A stretch of 64,000 nt of DNA, from contig CAWEQO010000007.1 in NCBI GenBank assembly GCA_963811225.1, positions 124,001-188,000 of the forward strand, written 5' to 3'. The translations under genes and the position numbers were made by a program. Shown piece by piece: positions 8,958 to 17,655 of the stretch. Each line of letters begins with the position of its first letter. Positions within the stretch are counted from its first letter, which is position 1. Origin of the DNA: CAWEQO01 sp963811225. Lineage in GTDB: Bacteria > Chloroflexota > Anaerolineae > Anaerolineales > Anaerolineaceae. Under the pieces are notes generated by a model. The model searched no databases. It was not told the origin of the DNA and saw nothing but the letters and a program-made list of their open reading frames with translations.

Positions 8958-8963
8958 TATAAT
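8958..8963 (+). promoter_or_regulatory. Putative promoter of the sensor kinase gene
   Basis: A perfect TATAAT lies 17 nt before the ATG at 8981; CTGGTT at 8936-8941 is a weak -35 at 16-nt spacing. The leader would be about 10 nt. The rest of 8721-8980 shows no gene. Confidence 0.5.
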
Positions 8964-8980
8964 TTTACCAGGACCCAAGT

Positions 8981-11368
8981 ATGCAAACCTTTCTACAACA
9001 ACTACTCGGACTGTTAATTACTCCGCCTGGGAATTTGATCGTTCACCTGGTCCTCGTGTTTTCCCTCATGGCTGCCATGCAGTCCGTGTTCATCGCACGG
9101 CGCTCGAGGAAATCTGAGGGCTCTGGACGCATTCTCTTGGGCTTGAGCGCCATCCTGGCGGGCCAGCTGATCCTGTTCTTGAGCAGCGGGCTTGCCTGGC
9201 AAGGCATCGCAAACCCACACCAGTTCCTGCCGCCGCTCGACCGGGCGGTGGCCACCTGGGGGTTGGCCTGGATCGTCTGGATGTGGAGTTTCCCAAAATC
9301 CTCCCGGGCCCCGGATGCGATCAACGGGCTGCTGAACCTGATTATCATCATCCTGTTCATGTTCACCCTGACCGCCTGGAGCAAGGATACAAACGCCTCT
9401 GTCCCCTTTAATGCCACCTTTTTGGATTACGGCTGGTCGCTGTTCCCGCTGTTCATCGCGGTGATCGGCACCCTGTTCATCCTACTGGAGCGGCCCGAGG
9501 GGTGGGGCATCGGGCTGGGGATCATTGGACTGCACCTGGTGGGGTACGTCTACCAGCTGATGCTTGGCGATCAGGCGGGCGACTTCGCCCCGGCGGTGCG
9601 TTTCGTGCAGCTGGCCAGCTACCCACTGCTGCCCAGCCTGGCCCAGCGCTTGCAGGTGACTTCAGAATCGCCCTCCAGGCCGAAGCCGGAAGAAACCGGC
9701 TTCGAAGAACCGCAGGGCGAGCGACTGTACACCGCCGAGCCGCGCACGGTGTTCGCCTGGATGCAGGTGGCGATCCAACAAGACGTGGAAGCAGCGGCCA
9801 GCGCCATGACCCGGGCAGTCGCTCAGACGATGATGGCCGACCTGTGCTTCCTGGCGCCTACGCCCAACTACAGCGCAATCCAGCTGCGGAACGGCTACAA
9901 TTCAGTCCGCGACGAGCCCTTGAACCCGATTACCCTGGAGGTCAGCGAAACGCCCAACCTGGCCAGCGCCTTGCAGCGCGGCAGGCCATTCCGAATGCTG
10001 GGCGACGACCCGGCCGTCCCCGATCTGCGCATCCTGGCCGAAACGCTTGGTCTGGAAGCGCCCGGCAACCTGATGTCGGTGCCGCTGTCGACGGCAGAGG
10101 AAAATTGGGGTGCGCTGATCTTGCTCTCGCCGTATTCGCGCCGGGTATGGACCGGCATGGACCAGACCTATTTGATCACGGCGGTCGAGAGTATGGTGAA
10201 AATCCTCAACCGCCCGGAACCGGAGCCGGACAACACGCCTTCAGCAGAAGTCCGCAAGCTGCAGTCTGACTTTGTGGATTTGCAGAAACAGCTGGAACAG
10301 GCCAGCCGTGAAAACGACCTGCTGCAGACCCAACTGCGGCTGGCAGCCGAGCAGAAAGAGAGTGAACCTGCGCTCGAGTCGCTGCTAACGCTTCAGCAGG
10401 AGTCGCAGGAAATCATCAACAGGCTGCAAGTCGAGAATGACAAGCTGGAAGCAGCGCTGAGCGATGGGACTCAATCCAGCAGCGACACCGCCGAGGAGCT
10501 GAAGCAAATGGAGGCAGAGCTGCGCCTCAGCCTGGAAGAGGTGGCCCACCTCCAAAATGCCCTGGCCGGGGCGAATATGAAGATCCTGTCGATGGAAATG
10601 GACGCCAAGCGCCTGCCGCCTTTGGAATCGGACGGCCAAGACGTGATTGCGGCCACCTTGCACGAGCTGCGCCAGCCGGTGACCTCGATCTTCGGTTACA
10701 CCGATTTGCTAATGACCGAGTCGGTCGGGCTGCTGGGCGCAATCCAGCGCAAGCTGCTCGAACGCGTCCACGCTTCATCCGAGCGCATCAGCAACCTGAT
10801 CGACGATCTGCTGCACATTGTCATTCTGGAAGGCGGCGCGTTCGATTCGGGACCGGACGAGGTGGACATGGTATCGGCTATCGACGCGGCGGTGGAGTTC
10901 ATCCGACCCAAACTGCAGGAAAAACGCTTGCTGGTCCGGTTGGACCTGCCGCCCGCGTTACCCTGCCTGCAGGCCGACAAGGATGCCATGGAACAGGTTG
11001 TGATCAACCTGCTGCAGAATGCCGCAGTGGTCACGCCGGAACGTGATACGATCACGCTGGCAGCCCGGGTCGAAAGCGTAGAGGACCAGCCCTTCCTGCT
11101 GCTGCAAGTGACCGACTCGGGCGGCGGCATCGCCGCCGAAGATCTGCCGCGCGTCTTCTGGCGGCATTACCGCCCTGAAAACCCATCCATCCAGGGCATC
11201 GGCGATAAAGGCCTGGGCCTTTCGGTGGCGCGGGTGCTGGTCGAAGCGCACGGCGGACGCATCTGGGTTGACAGCCGCCAGGGCGAATCATCCACGTTTA
11301 GCGTGCTTTTGCCGGTCGGTTCTCCTATTCCATCTCAAACTTCCAGCGCCCATGAAATTACTTCGTGA
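8981..11368 (+). CDS. 7TM sensor histidine kinase with GAF-like domain
   Basis: A 795-residue kinase. Seven hydrophobic segments fill about residues 10-220. A GAF-like sensory domain follows (about 250-405), then a long Gln/Glu-rich coiled coil (about 415-545). The HisKA dimerisation helix carries phospho-acceptor His561 in LHELRQPVTS. The HATPase domain has an N box (QVVINLLQNA), a G1 box (VTDSGGGI) and a G2 box (GDKGLGLSVARVLVEAHGG). No response regulator is adjacent; the nearest receiver domain is at 16507. The gene overlaps the LysM gene by 17 bp. Confidence 0.9.
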   Translation: MQTFLQQLLGLLITPPGNLIVHLVLVFSLMAAMQSVFIARRSRKSEGSGRILLGLSAILAGQLILFLSSGLAWQGIANPHQFLPPLDRAVATWGLAWIVWMWSFPKSSRAPDAINGLLNLIIIILFMFTLTAWSKDTNASVPFNATFLDYGWSLFPLFIAVIGTLFILLERPEGWGIGLGIIGLHLVGYVYQLMLGDQAGDFAPAVRFVQLASYPLLPSLAQRLQVTSESPSRPKPEETGFEEPQGERLYTAEPRTVFAWMQVAIQQDVEAAASAMTRAVAQTMMADLCFLAPTPNYSAIQLRNGYNSVRDEPLNPITLEVSETPNLASALQRGRPFRMLGDDPAVPDLRILAETLGLEAPGNLMSVPLSTAEENWGALILLSPYSRRVWTGMDQTYLITAVESMVKILNRPEPEPDNTPSAEVRKLQSDFVDLQKQLEQASRENDLLQTQLRLAAEQKESEPALESLLTLQQESQEIINRLQVENDKLEAALSDGTQSSSDTAEELKQMEAELRLSLEEVAHLQNALAGANMKILSMEMDAKRLPPLESDGQDVIAATLHELRQPVTSIFGYTDLLMTESVGLLGAIQRKLLERVHASSERISNLIDDLLHIVILEGGAFDSGPDEVDMVSAIDAAVEFIRPKLQEKRLLVRLDLPPALPCLQADKDAMEQVVINLLQNAAVVTPERDTITLAARVESVEDQPFLLLQVTDSGGGIAAEDLPRVFWRHYRPENPSIQGIGDKGLGLSVARVLVEAHGGRIWVDSRQGESSTFSVLLPVGSPIPSQTSSAHEITS

Positions 11369-12317
11369 GCTGTTTTCCGGCCTGTTTACAGCGATCGCCT
11401 CAGGCGTGATCGTTCTGGGAGCCATCTCGCTGGCTGTGGCGGAGGGCATGTCCATTCCGGTGTCCTCCCCGCTGCAGCCGACCGCTACCCCCGCTCCACT
11501 GGAGACGCGAGCGGAAGGGTCGCAGCAAGGCCGGCCCGTGATGGCCACGCCGACCAACATTCCCAACGTGTTTCTCTCTACCGCCGTGCAGCCGACCGCA
11601 ACGTCCTGCGCCTTTCCCGCCGGGTGGATCCAGTACACCATTCAGGCGGATGACACGGTCGAATCGCTGGCGGCTGCCAATTACATCACGGTCGATCAAC
11701 TGATCGAGGGCAACTGCCTGTGGAGCAGCGACTTACCGGTTGGCTCGGTGTTGTACCTGCCCGCGCCCTGGCTCACGGCGACCCCGTCACTCACGCCGAT
11801 CCTGCCGACGGCGACCATGATCTTCCAGCCCACGGCCTTACCCTGCGGGCCGCCCTTCGGCTGGGTGCGCTATCTGGTGCAGTCGGGTGAGACTTTGTTC
11901 CAGTTGAGCCTGCGTTACGGGGTCAGCGTGTCCGATTTGCAAACGGCCAACTGCCTGGGCGGCAGCACTTACATTCAGGCCGGGCAAGTTTTGTACGTGC
12001 CGAAGGTGATCCCCATCTGGCCAACGCTTACCTCTACGAGCGCGCCAACCAAAACCAGCATCCTGCCCACGATCAAACCGACCACGGCTGTGCCGACGAC
12101 GGCCGTGCCAACCACAGCCGTGCCGACGACCACCGCCGTGCCAACCACGGCCGTGCCGACCACGGCTGTGCCGACCACGACTGTGCCAACCACCGCCGTG
12201 CCGACCACGCCTACCCCCACCACGGCTGTGCCGACCACCGCTGTGCCGACACCGACGGCAACCACACCCGCGCCCACCCTATCGATTGACGTAGGAACAA
12301 CGACGCCTTCTCTTTAA
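11352..12317 (+). CDS. Secreted or membrane-anchored protein with two LysM domains
   Basis: The ATG at 11352 gives 321 residues beginning with a hydrophobic N-terminal segment (LFTAIASGVIVLGAISLAVA). Two LysM-type modules follow, GWIQYTIQADDTVESLA... near residue 95 and GWVRYLVQSGETLFQLS... near 175. Each has a Cys in an N/G-C-L motif, possibly disulfide-linked. LysM domains bind N-acetylglucosamine polymers such as peptidoglycan. The C-terminal third is a Thr/Pro/Val/Ala repeat tract, probably an extended wall-spanning stalk. The start overlaps the kinase gene by 17 bp. Confidence 0.8.
   Translation: MKLLRELFSGLFTAIASGVIVLGAISLAVAEGMSIPVSSPLQPTATPAPLETRAEGSQQGRPVMATPTNIPNVFLSTAVQPTATSCAFPAGWIQYTIQADDTVESLAAANYITVDQLIEGNCLWSSDLPVGSVLYLPAPWLTATPSLTPILPTATMIFQPTALPCGPPFGWVRYLVQSGETLFQLSLRYGVSVSDLQTANCLGGSTYIQAGQVLYVPKVIPIWPTLTSTSAPTKTSILPTIKPTTAVPTTAVPTTAVPTTTAVPTTAVPTTAVPTTTVPTTAVPTTPTPTTAVPTTAVPTPTATTPAPTLSIDVGTTTPSL
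12081..12250 (+). repeat. Coding tandem repeat encoding TTAVP units
   Basis: About eleven imperfect copies of a 15-nt unit resembling ACCACGGCTGTGCCG encode (T-T-A-V-P)n in the LysM protein stalk. Repeats of this kind expand and contract by slippage, so the stalk length may vary between strains. Confidence 0.8.
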
Positions 12318-12338
12318 GCGGCTGGCGGTCGGGCTGCA

Positions 12339-12395
12339 AAAAGGATTTCCATTTTCGCATGGGCAGCGCGCCCACACGAAAATGGAAATCCTTTT
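12339..12395. terminator. Long hairpin after the LysM gene
   Basis: Perfect 19-bp arms (12339-12357 and 12377-12395) enclose a further TGGGC/GCCCA stem. The outer arms begin with AAAA and end with TTTT, so the structure can act as a terminator in either direction. The remaining sequence to 12526 shows no gene. Confidence 0.7.
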
Positions 12396-12526
12396 CATGC
12401 AGCATCACCGGCGGCCGCTTCTTGGGAACCAAACGCCGGATCAAATCGTTCAAAGAATAACGGTATCCAACGCCCAGCCAGACGAGGCGAAATCTTATTG
12501 AGGTAACCTCATAGAAAGCACTGCGC

Positions 12527-13543
12527 ATGCATAGAAGAATATGGGTTCTGGCCGTCCTGGTCGTTTTGCTGTCTGCCTGCACCCTCCCCTTTGGTTCATC
12601 TACCGGTCTTTCCAACAATCCGCCCGGCAACCGGACTCAAACCCCACGAGCATCGGTCACGATTCCCGCAGCGACCATGACCGGCACGGCCGCGGCGACC
12701 GCTGCCCGCACATCCACAGCGATGCCCACTCCCACCGCCACCGCCACCATCACCCCCAGCCCCACCCCCACCAGCGTACCCGAAGGGGTGGTGAACATTG
12801 TCCTGATCGGCACGGACTGGCGTGAGGGCGGCGGGGCGCGCTCGGACGTGATGATGCTGATCTCGATCCATAAGCTGCAGGGTACGGTAAGCGTGGTATC
12901 GTTCCCGCGCGATCTTTACGTAGACATTCCCAACCACGGCATGGACCGCATCAACGTCGCCAAGGGCTACACCGGCTACGACGGCCTGTTCGATACCTTT
13001 GAGAAGAACTTCCTGGTACGGCCCGACCATTACATCAGCACCAACATGCAGGGCTTCACCAGCATCATCAACACCCTGGGCGGGGTCGATGTCTACGTGG
13101 CGCAGGGCATCCAGGACCGCTGCGACCTGCCGCAGGCCAAGCGAGGTATCTGCTCGTATGGGGTTGGCACGACCCGCATGGACGGCAAGACGGCGTTGTG
13201 GTATGTGCGCTCGCGCTATACCAGCAGCGACCTCGACCGGCTGCGCCGTGAACAGGAAGTGCTAAAGGGCGTTCTGGTCAAGCTGCTCAGCCTGAACGCC
13301 GTGGAGCGGGCGCCGGAGCTGTACGTCACTTATCACAACAGCGTCGAGACCGACTTGAAGGTGGAAGACATCCTGCCGCTGCTGCCGGTCGCAGCACAGT
13401 TGAGCGACTCCAGCCGCATCCAGCGCTTCGCCGTCGGCATCGATCAAGTCACCGCAACCCGCACGGACACCGGCGCGGCAGTGTTGATGCCTGACCTGCC
13501 CGCCATCCAGAAGATGGTGCATGAGGCGGTATTCGAGCCGTAG
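12527..13543 (+). CDS. LytR-CpsA-Psr (LCP) family lipoprotein
   Basis: LCP enzymes transfer lipid-linked glycopolymers to peptidoglycan. The 338-residue protein starts with a hydrophobic signal and a lipobox-like LLSAC, then a Thr/Pro-rich linker to about residue 85. The LCP domain runs from VNIVLIGTDW through SDVMMLISI, VSFPRDLYVDIP (the conserved SxPRD motif), MDRINVAKGY and YVRSRYTSSDLDRLRREQEVL (the conserved R-x-R and D-x-x-R-x-x-R-Q residues). Anchoring by a lipid rather than a membrane helix is somewhat unusual for the family. Context with uppP, LysM and LCP genes fits a wall-glycopolymer role. Confidence 0.88.
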   Translation: MHRRIWVLAVLVVLLSACTLPFGSSTGLSNNPPGNRTQTPRASVTIPAATMTGTAAATAARTSTAMPTPTATATITPSPTPTSVPEGVVNIVLIGTDWREGGGARSDVMMLISIHKLQGTVSVVSFPRDLYVDIPNHGMDRINVAKGYTGYDGLFDTFEKNFLVRPDHYISTNMQGFTSIINTLGGVDVYVAQGIQDRCDLPQAKRGICSYGVGTTRMDGKTALWYVRSRYTSSDLDRLRREQEVLKGVLVKLLSLNAVERAPELYVTYHNSVETDLKVEDILPLLPVAAQLSDSSRIQRFAVGIDQVTATRTDTGAAVLMPDLPAIQKMVHEAVFEP

Positions 13544-13567
13544 GCAGTCTATATTTCCATTCATCCT

Positions 13568-13603
13568 CCGCATGATCTGTCATCCGGATTACAGATCATG
13601 CGG
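13568..13603. terminator. Hairpin after the LCP gene
   Basis: Thirteen-base perfect arms (13568-13580, 13591-13603) with a 10-nt loop lie 25 bp after the LCP stop. There is no U-tract, so termination would need Rho or the hairpin may only protect the mRNA end. Confidence 0.5.
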
Positions 13604-13708
13604 TGTCTCGACGATTGCCATTCGCTGCAGCAGGGACTCTGCCCGCGTGGGGGCAAAAATCGAACCGGCGCAGCTGAAAAACGCCAAAACCTTTAGACAA
13701 ATTTAAGA

Positions 13709-13737
13709 TTGACAGAAGCGACAGGATCAGGTACACT
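13709..13737 (+). promoter_or_regulatory. Sigma-70-type promoter for the recombinase-like gene
   Basis: TTGACA (13709-13714) is followed after exactly 17 nt by TACACT (13732-13737). Transcription would start near 13744, leaving a leader of about 105 nt before the ATG at 13850. Confidence 0.65.
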
Positions 13738-13849
13738 GTGCAGGTAAAGACTATGCGAATGTTATTGCTCCGGCAGCGGCGCTTTCTCGCAAAGAATACG
13801 CTTACCCGAGCCGTTATACGCACCGATCCGCATTTGACCTGGAGGTAGT

Positions 13850-14770
13850 ATGTCTTCCGATCAGCAATCGACGAGCGCTCACATCACCGCTCTCACCCCG
13901 CTTGCGCCCAGCATTCAAGCCTGGGAACTGTATCTCAACGACCAGGGCCGCTCCCCTTACACGGTAAAAGCCTTTATCGGCGATCTGCAGCTCCTGGCCG
14001 GTTACCTGCCCCCCGACCGGGGCATTGGCTCCATCACCACCCGCGACCTGAACAACTTCCTCCTCTGGCTCCAGAATGGCCGCGGCGTGCCCTGCAGCCC
14101 AAAGAGCTTAGCCCGCCGGATCACCTCGGTAAAGGCTTTCTTCCGCTGGCTGAGCAGCAACGCCATCGTGATGATCGACCCGGCCGAGAAAGTGCTGCAG
14201 CAGTCCGTGATCAGTCCGCTGCCGGACGTGCTGAGCGAAGAGGAGCAGGAAAAGCTGATCGAGGCAGCCTCAACCCGGCGCACCGCGCAAAAGCCGGATG
14301 CCCGCTACTATACTCTGCTGTCGCTGCTGCTGGCGACCGGCATCAAGAAGGGCGAGTGTCTGGGGATCGACCTGAACCACATCGACCTCGAAGCTCCCAA
14401 CGGCCCACTGTTGTTCGTGCGCTACCCCAGCCAGCGCAACCGCTACAAGGAGCGCAAAATCCCGGTCCCCGGAGACTGGGTAGAGAGCTACCATGAGTAC
14501 GTGGAGCAGTACCAACCCACCGACAAGCTGTTCCCATGGTCGCCGCGGCGGCTGGAATACCTGTTGGAAGACCTGGGCGAAGACGCCGGCCTGGACAAGC
14601 ACGTCTCGTTCGATATGTGCCGCTGGACGAGCGCCCTGAACGACTGGAAATCTGACGTGGAGCGCGACACGATCCGCCAGAAGCTGGGGATCTCCAAGAT
14701 CCAGTGGCGTGAGGTCAGTCTGAAACTGCGCAAGCTGTCGGGCGAGCCTGAAGAAGAAGCGAAACCGTAG
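13850..14770 (+). CDS. Tyrosine-recombinase-fold protein lacking catalytic residues
   Basis: A 306-residue protein with the XerC/D layout. An N-terminal SAM-like domain (about 20-115, LNDQGRSPYTVKAFIGDLQLL...) precedes a C-terminal catalytic-type domain (about 125-300). The active site is degraded. The Arg I position reads ATGIKKGECLGI (Lys instead of Arg), the HxxR box reads SFDMCRWTSA (Arg kept, His missing), and no Tyr occurs in the last 60 residues where the nucleophile should be. It probably binds DNA without cutting. A GGAGGT ribosome site precedes the ATG. No attachment sites or phage genes are nearby. Confidence 0.75.
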   Translation: MSSDQQSTSAHITALTPLAPSIQAWELYLNDQGRSPYTVKAFIGDLQLLAGYLPPDRGIGSITTRDLNNFLLWLQNGRGVPCSPKSLARRITSVKAFFRWLSSNAIVMIDPAEKVLQQSVISPLPDVLSEEEQEKLIEAASTRRTAQKPDARYYTLLSLLLATGIKKGECLGIDLNHIDLEAPNGPLLFVRYPSQRNRYKERKIPVPGDWVESYHEYVEQYQPTDKLFPWSPRRLEYLLEDLGEDAGLDKHVSFDMCRWTSALNDWKSDVERDTIRQKLGISKIQWREVSLKLRKLSGEPEEEAKP

Positions 14771-14785
14771 TTTTCTGTTAACTAC

Positions 14786-14852
14786 ATATTTTGAAAATAA
14801 AATGCAAAAATGGTCGTTTCACGACCATTTTTGCATTTTATTTTCAAAATAT
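14786..14852. terminator. 32-bp perfect hairpin between convergent genes
   Basis: Arms 14786-14817 and 14821-14852 are exact reverse complements around a TTC loop. The right arm touches the tilS stop codon (14852-14854). AT-rich outer arms give T-rich ends on both strands, fitting a bidirectional terminator. Confidence 0.75.
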
Positions 14853-16279
14853 TATTTCTCTTGTTCCAAAAAGAGATGCACCACCTGTTGGGATTGTGCA
14901 CCAACCCGGCAGGCATGCGAAGGGCGAAAGCCGGGCACCCATACGATGCGCTCTTGCGAGCAGACCAAGGGCCAGCGCGCGCGCGCCAACTGGGGCAGCT
15001 TCTCATTGATGAAGTAGTCCGACATCTTGAGCGAGTGACCCTGCATGCCGAGCGGATCGAAGCGGTCGCCCGGGCGGCGGGCGCGCACCTGCAAGGGCGT
15101 GGCGAGGCAGGCGGCGTCCAGCCAGGCGTGCAGCCCCGGCTCGGCCGACTGCCAGGGCTTTCGATCTCCGGTTGCAGTGTCCCACTCGGCGACGAGGGTC
15201 CAGCCGCCGCCCAAGGTCAAGCGGCCGGGAACCTCCAGCTCACCCGCCTGCCCCTGCAGCAGCTGCGGCCAGGCGGAGACCGCAACGGGGCTGCCTTGCT
15301 CGTACAAGAACAGCTCCCCTGCGCCTTGCGACAGGCACAGGCCGTTGGTTAAATCCATCTTCAGCGAGCGGGTGGGCTGCTCGACGAAATCGGCCGCTCG
15401 CTCGATGGCAGCGTAGTCGATATCCGGCAGCCCAGGCCGCAGGCGTTCAACGGCTACACGCAGCACGTTGCGCAGCAAGCCGCCTGACAGCGCACGCAGC
15501 GCCGGCAGCGACAGCGCCTCAAACCCCGGCCCTTCCTCGAGCCTGGCTTGCTCCCAAGCCGCCTGCGCGGCCCCTTCGACGATCTCGTAGTCGCCCGTGG
15601 CGGCGCGCGACAGTCGTAAGACCGCTTCCTTGATCTGTGGGTTGTAGCGTTCCAAACGAGGGATCAGCTTGCTGCGGACCCGGTTGCGCGCATAACGCAT
15701 TTCGAGGTTGGAAAGGTCGAAAGCGGGCTGCAGCCCGGCCTCAGCACAGCAGGCGACCGTCTCGGAATGCCACGTCTCCAGCAGCGGCCGCAAAAGCGGG
15801 ATGCTTGGGTCCCATTCCGACAGGCTGCAAGCGCGCATGCCGCGCAGCCCGCGCAGCCCAGTGCCGCGCAGGAAGTGCATCAGCACGGTCTCTACCTGGT
15901 CGTCGGCGGTATGTCCAACCGCCACGGCTTGCGCATCCACCCGGCGCGCCTGCTCGAACAAGAAGCGGTAGCGCAGGATGCGGGCGGCCTGCTCGACCGA
16001 GTACCCTTCCCGCCTGGCAAAGGCGTGCACCTGGCCCTCGCCGCCGACGAACGGCACGCCCAACTGCTCGGCCGCAGCGCGAGTTTGCTCGACATCCTGA
16101 GAGGCTGCGGCGCGCAAATGATGGTTGTAATGCGCGGCAATCACCGGATAGTCGAGACGCGCCAGCGCCGCCAGCAGGCACAGGCTGTCGGGCCCACCCG
16201 ACACGCCCGCCAGGATGGGCCTGCCCGGCGACAAGCGGCAGTCTTTTTCCAGTATCTCTTTGATCCGGTCGATGTCCAC
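14852..16279 (-). CDS. tilS: tRNA(Ile)-lysidine synthase
   Basis: TilS attaches lysine to C34 of tRNA-Ile(CAU), switching it from Met to Ile identity. The PP-loop ATP site SGGPDS is at about residues 27-32, and VGHTADDQVETVLMHFLRG matches the conserved core. The C-terminal region contains RRPGDRFDPLGMQGHSLKMSDYF and VPGFRPS, typical of the TilS C-terminal substrate-binding domain. 475 residues is normal. It is convergent with the recombinase-like gene. Confidence 0.93.
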   Translation of the reverse strand: MDIDRIKEILEKDCRLSPGRPILAGVSGGPDSLCLLAALARLDYPVIAAHYNHHLRAAASQDVEQTRAAAEQLGVPFVGGEGQVHAFARREGYSVEQAARILRYRFLFEQARRVDAQAVAVGHTADDQVETVLMHFLRGTGLRGLRGMRACSLSEWDPSIPLLRPLLETWHSETVACCAEAGLQPAFDLSNLEMRYARNRVRSKLIPRLERYNPQIKEAVLRLSRAATGDYEIVEGAAQAAWEQARLEEGPGFEALSLPALRALSGGLLRNVLRVAVERLRPGLPDIDYAAIERAADFVEQPTRSLKMDLTNGLCLSQGAGELFLYEQGSPVAVSAWPQLLQGQAGELEVPGRLTLGGGWTLVAEWDTATGDRKPWQSAEPGLHAWLDAACLATPLQVRARRPGDRFDPLGMQGHSLKMSDYFINEKLPQLARARWPLVCSQERIVWVPGFRPSHACRVGAQSQQVVHLFLEQEK

Positions 16280-16415
16280 AAGATGATTATACCGGCTATC
16301 TTTCTAGAGAGGCGCATGAGCCCTCACCGTATGCTGCCGCCTTGCCTTCTGGGACTGTGAAGTGCGCCAAAGGCGAGGGCGCTCTTACAGTTCAGCAAAC
16401 TGAAACGATCGATGG

Positions 16416-16444
16416 TTGCGCCCCATTTTCGTTTATGCTAGACT
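16416..16444 (+). promoter_or_regulatory. Putative promoter of the receiver/TadZ-like gene
   Basis: TTGCGC (16416-16421) and TAGACT (16439-16444) are spaced by 17 nt. The leader would be about 55 nt, ending in a GGAAGGGG ribosome site just before the ATG. Confidence 0.45.
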
Positions 16445-16506
16445 ACATATGCGTAAAGTGCAACTGCTCGACAAATTACGGATTTTTTTGACGGAAGGGG
16501 TCCCCC

Positions 16507-17655
16507 ATGGCTGAGAAAATCTTGGTCGTTGACGATGATGATGAAACCCTCAGACTGATCACCCTGATGCTGCAGCGGCAAGGATTTCAGATCATCACGG
16601 CCGGCAATGGCAGCCAGGCCATCGCACTGACGAACGCTGAGATGCCCGCATTGATCGTGCTCGACATCATGATGCCCGATCTGGATGGTTACGAGGTCAC
16701 CAAAGAAATCCGCAGCAACCCAAAGACGGCTCAAATCCCGGTGTTGATGTTCTCGGCGCGCGGACAGATGGATGACAAGATGACCGGCTATGAGGTCGGC
16801 GCAGACGATTACCTGGCTAAACCGGTCCACCCGGCCGAGCTGGTTGCGCATATCAGATCCCTGCTGGGCCGGGCCAGGCCACGCACGCCCGCTTCGACAG
16901 GTAAAGGCTATCTGATTGCGGTGGTGGCGCCGCGCGGCGGGATGGGGGCCTCCACGCTGGCGCTCAACCTGGCGATCAGCTACCACATGGAAACCAAGAG
17001 GAATGTGATCGCCGCCGAGTTACGGCCCGGCCAGGGCAGCTGGGCGCTCGATCTGGGGCTGCAAGATGGCAAAGGCATCGAAAACCTGCTGAAGACCACA
17101 CCAGACTTGATCGACGCAGACGCCATCGAACGAGAGTTGGTCGAGACTTCTTACGGCGTTAAGCTGCTGACCGCCTCCTCCCGCCTGGATGCGCTCCAAC
17201 ATACAAAAGCAGAGAAGCAGATGAACCAGATCGTAAAAGAACTGGCGCACATGGCCCCCCTGGTGCTGCTGGACATCGGTTCTTGTTTCTTGCCCGATAC
17301 GACCGCCTTGCTCTCCTTGTGCAATGAGGTCCTGCTGGTGACCGAGCCGTATCCCTGGACTGTGCCGCAGACCTGCCAGCGCATTAAAGAACTGCGTGGG
17401 CACGGCTTCGGCACGCTGCGCAATCTCACCGTGGTCATGAACAACCGCATCCGCAGCGACCTGGTCTTGACCCAAACGCAAATGACCGAGATGATCGGCG
17501 CGCCGATCACTCTGGGTTTTCCGCCGTCACCGGAGATCGCTTATCAAGCCAACATGCGCCTGTCACCGTTGATCACGATCCAGCCGGAAGGCCTGCTGGC
17601 GCAGCAGTACCAGCGGCTGGCGCAGTCGATGATCGGACGAGTGAAGAATGGATGA
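16507..17655 (+). CDS. Receiver domain fused to CpaE/TadZ-like ATPase
   Basis: A 382-residue protein. The N-terminal receiver has an acidic cluster VVDDDDE, phospho-acceptor Asp53 in VLDIMMPDLDGYE, and Lys in YLAKPVHP. From about residue 135 comes a MinD/ParA-superfamily domain with an altered P-loop, APRGGMGASTLALNL: the invariant Lys of GKST is replaced by Ala. CpaE/TadZ proteins position Tad pilus or secretion machinery at the cell pole and often have atypical Walker motifs. No tad genes are in the window. It overlaps the sirtuin gene by 8 bp. Confidence 0.85.
   Translation: MAEKILVVDDDDETLRLITLMLQRQGFQIITAGNGSQAIALTNAEMPALIVLDIMMPDLDGYEVTKEIRSNPKTAQIPVLMFSARGQMDDKMTGYEVGADDYLAKPVHPAELVAHIRSLLGRARPRTPASTGKGYLIAVVAPRGGMGASTLALNLAISYHMETKRNVIAAELRPGQGSWALDLGLQDGKGIENLLKTTPDLIDADAIERELVETSYGVKLLTASSRLDALQHTKAEKQMNQIVKELAHMAPLVLLDIGSCFLPDTTALLSLCNEVLLVTEPYPWTVPQTCQRIKELRGHGFGTLRNLTVVMNNRIRSDLVLTQTQMTEMIGAPITLGFPPSPEIAYQANMRLSPLITIQPEGLLAQQYQRLAQSMIGRVKNG

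Noticed and set aside
12081..12250. CRISPR-like array
   Set aside because: The repeats are short, contiguous and in frame with the LysM protein; there are no spacers and no cas genes.
13850..14770. Integrase marking a prophage or genomic island
   Set aside because: Catalytic residues are missing, no attachment repeats are visible, and the neighbours are housekeeping genes.
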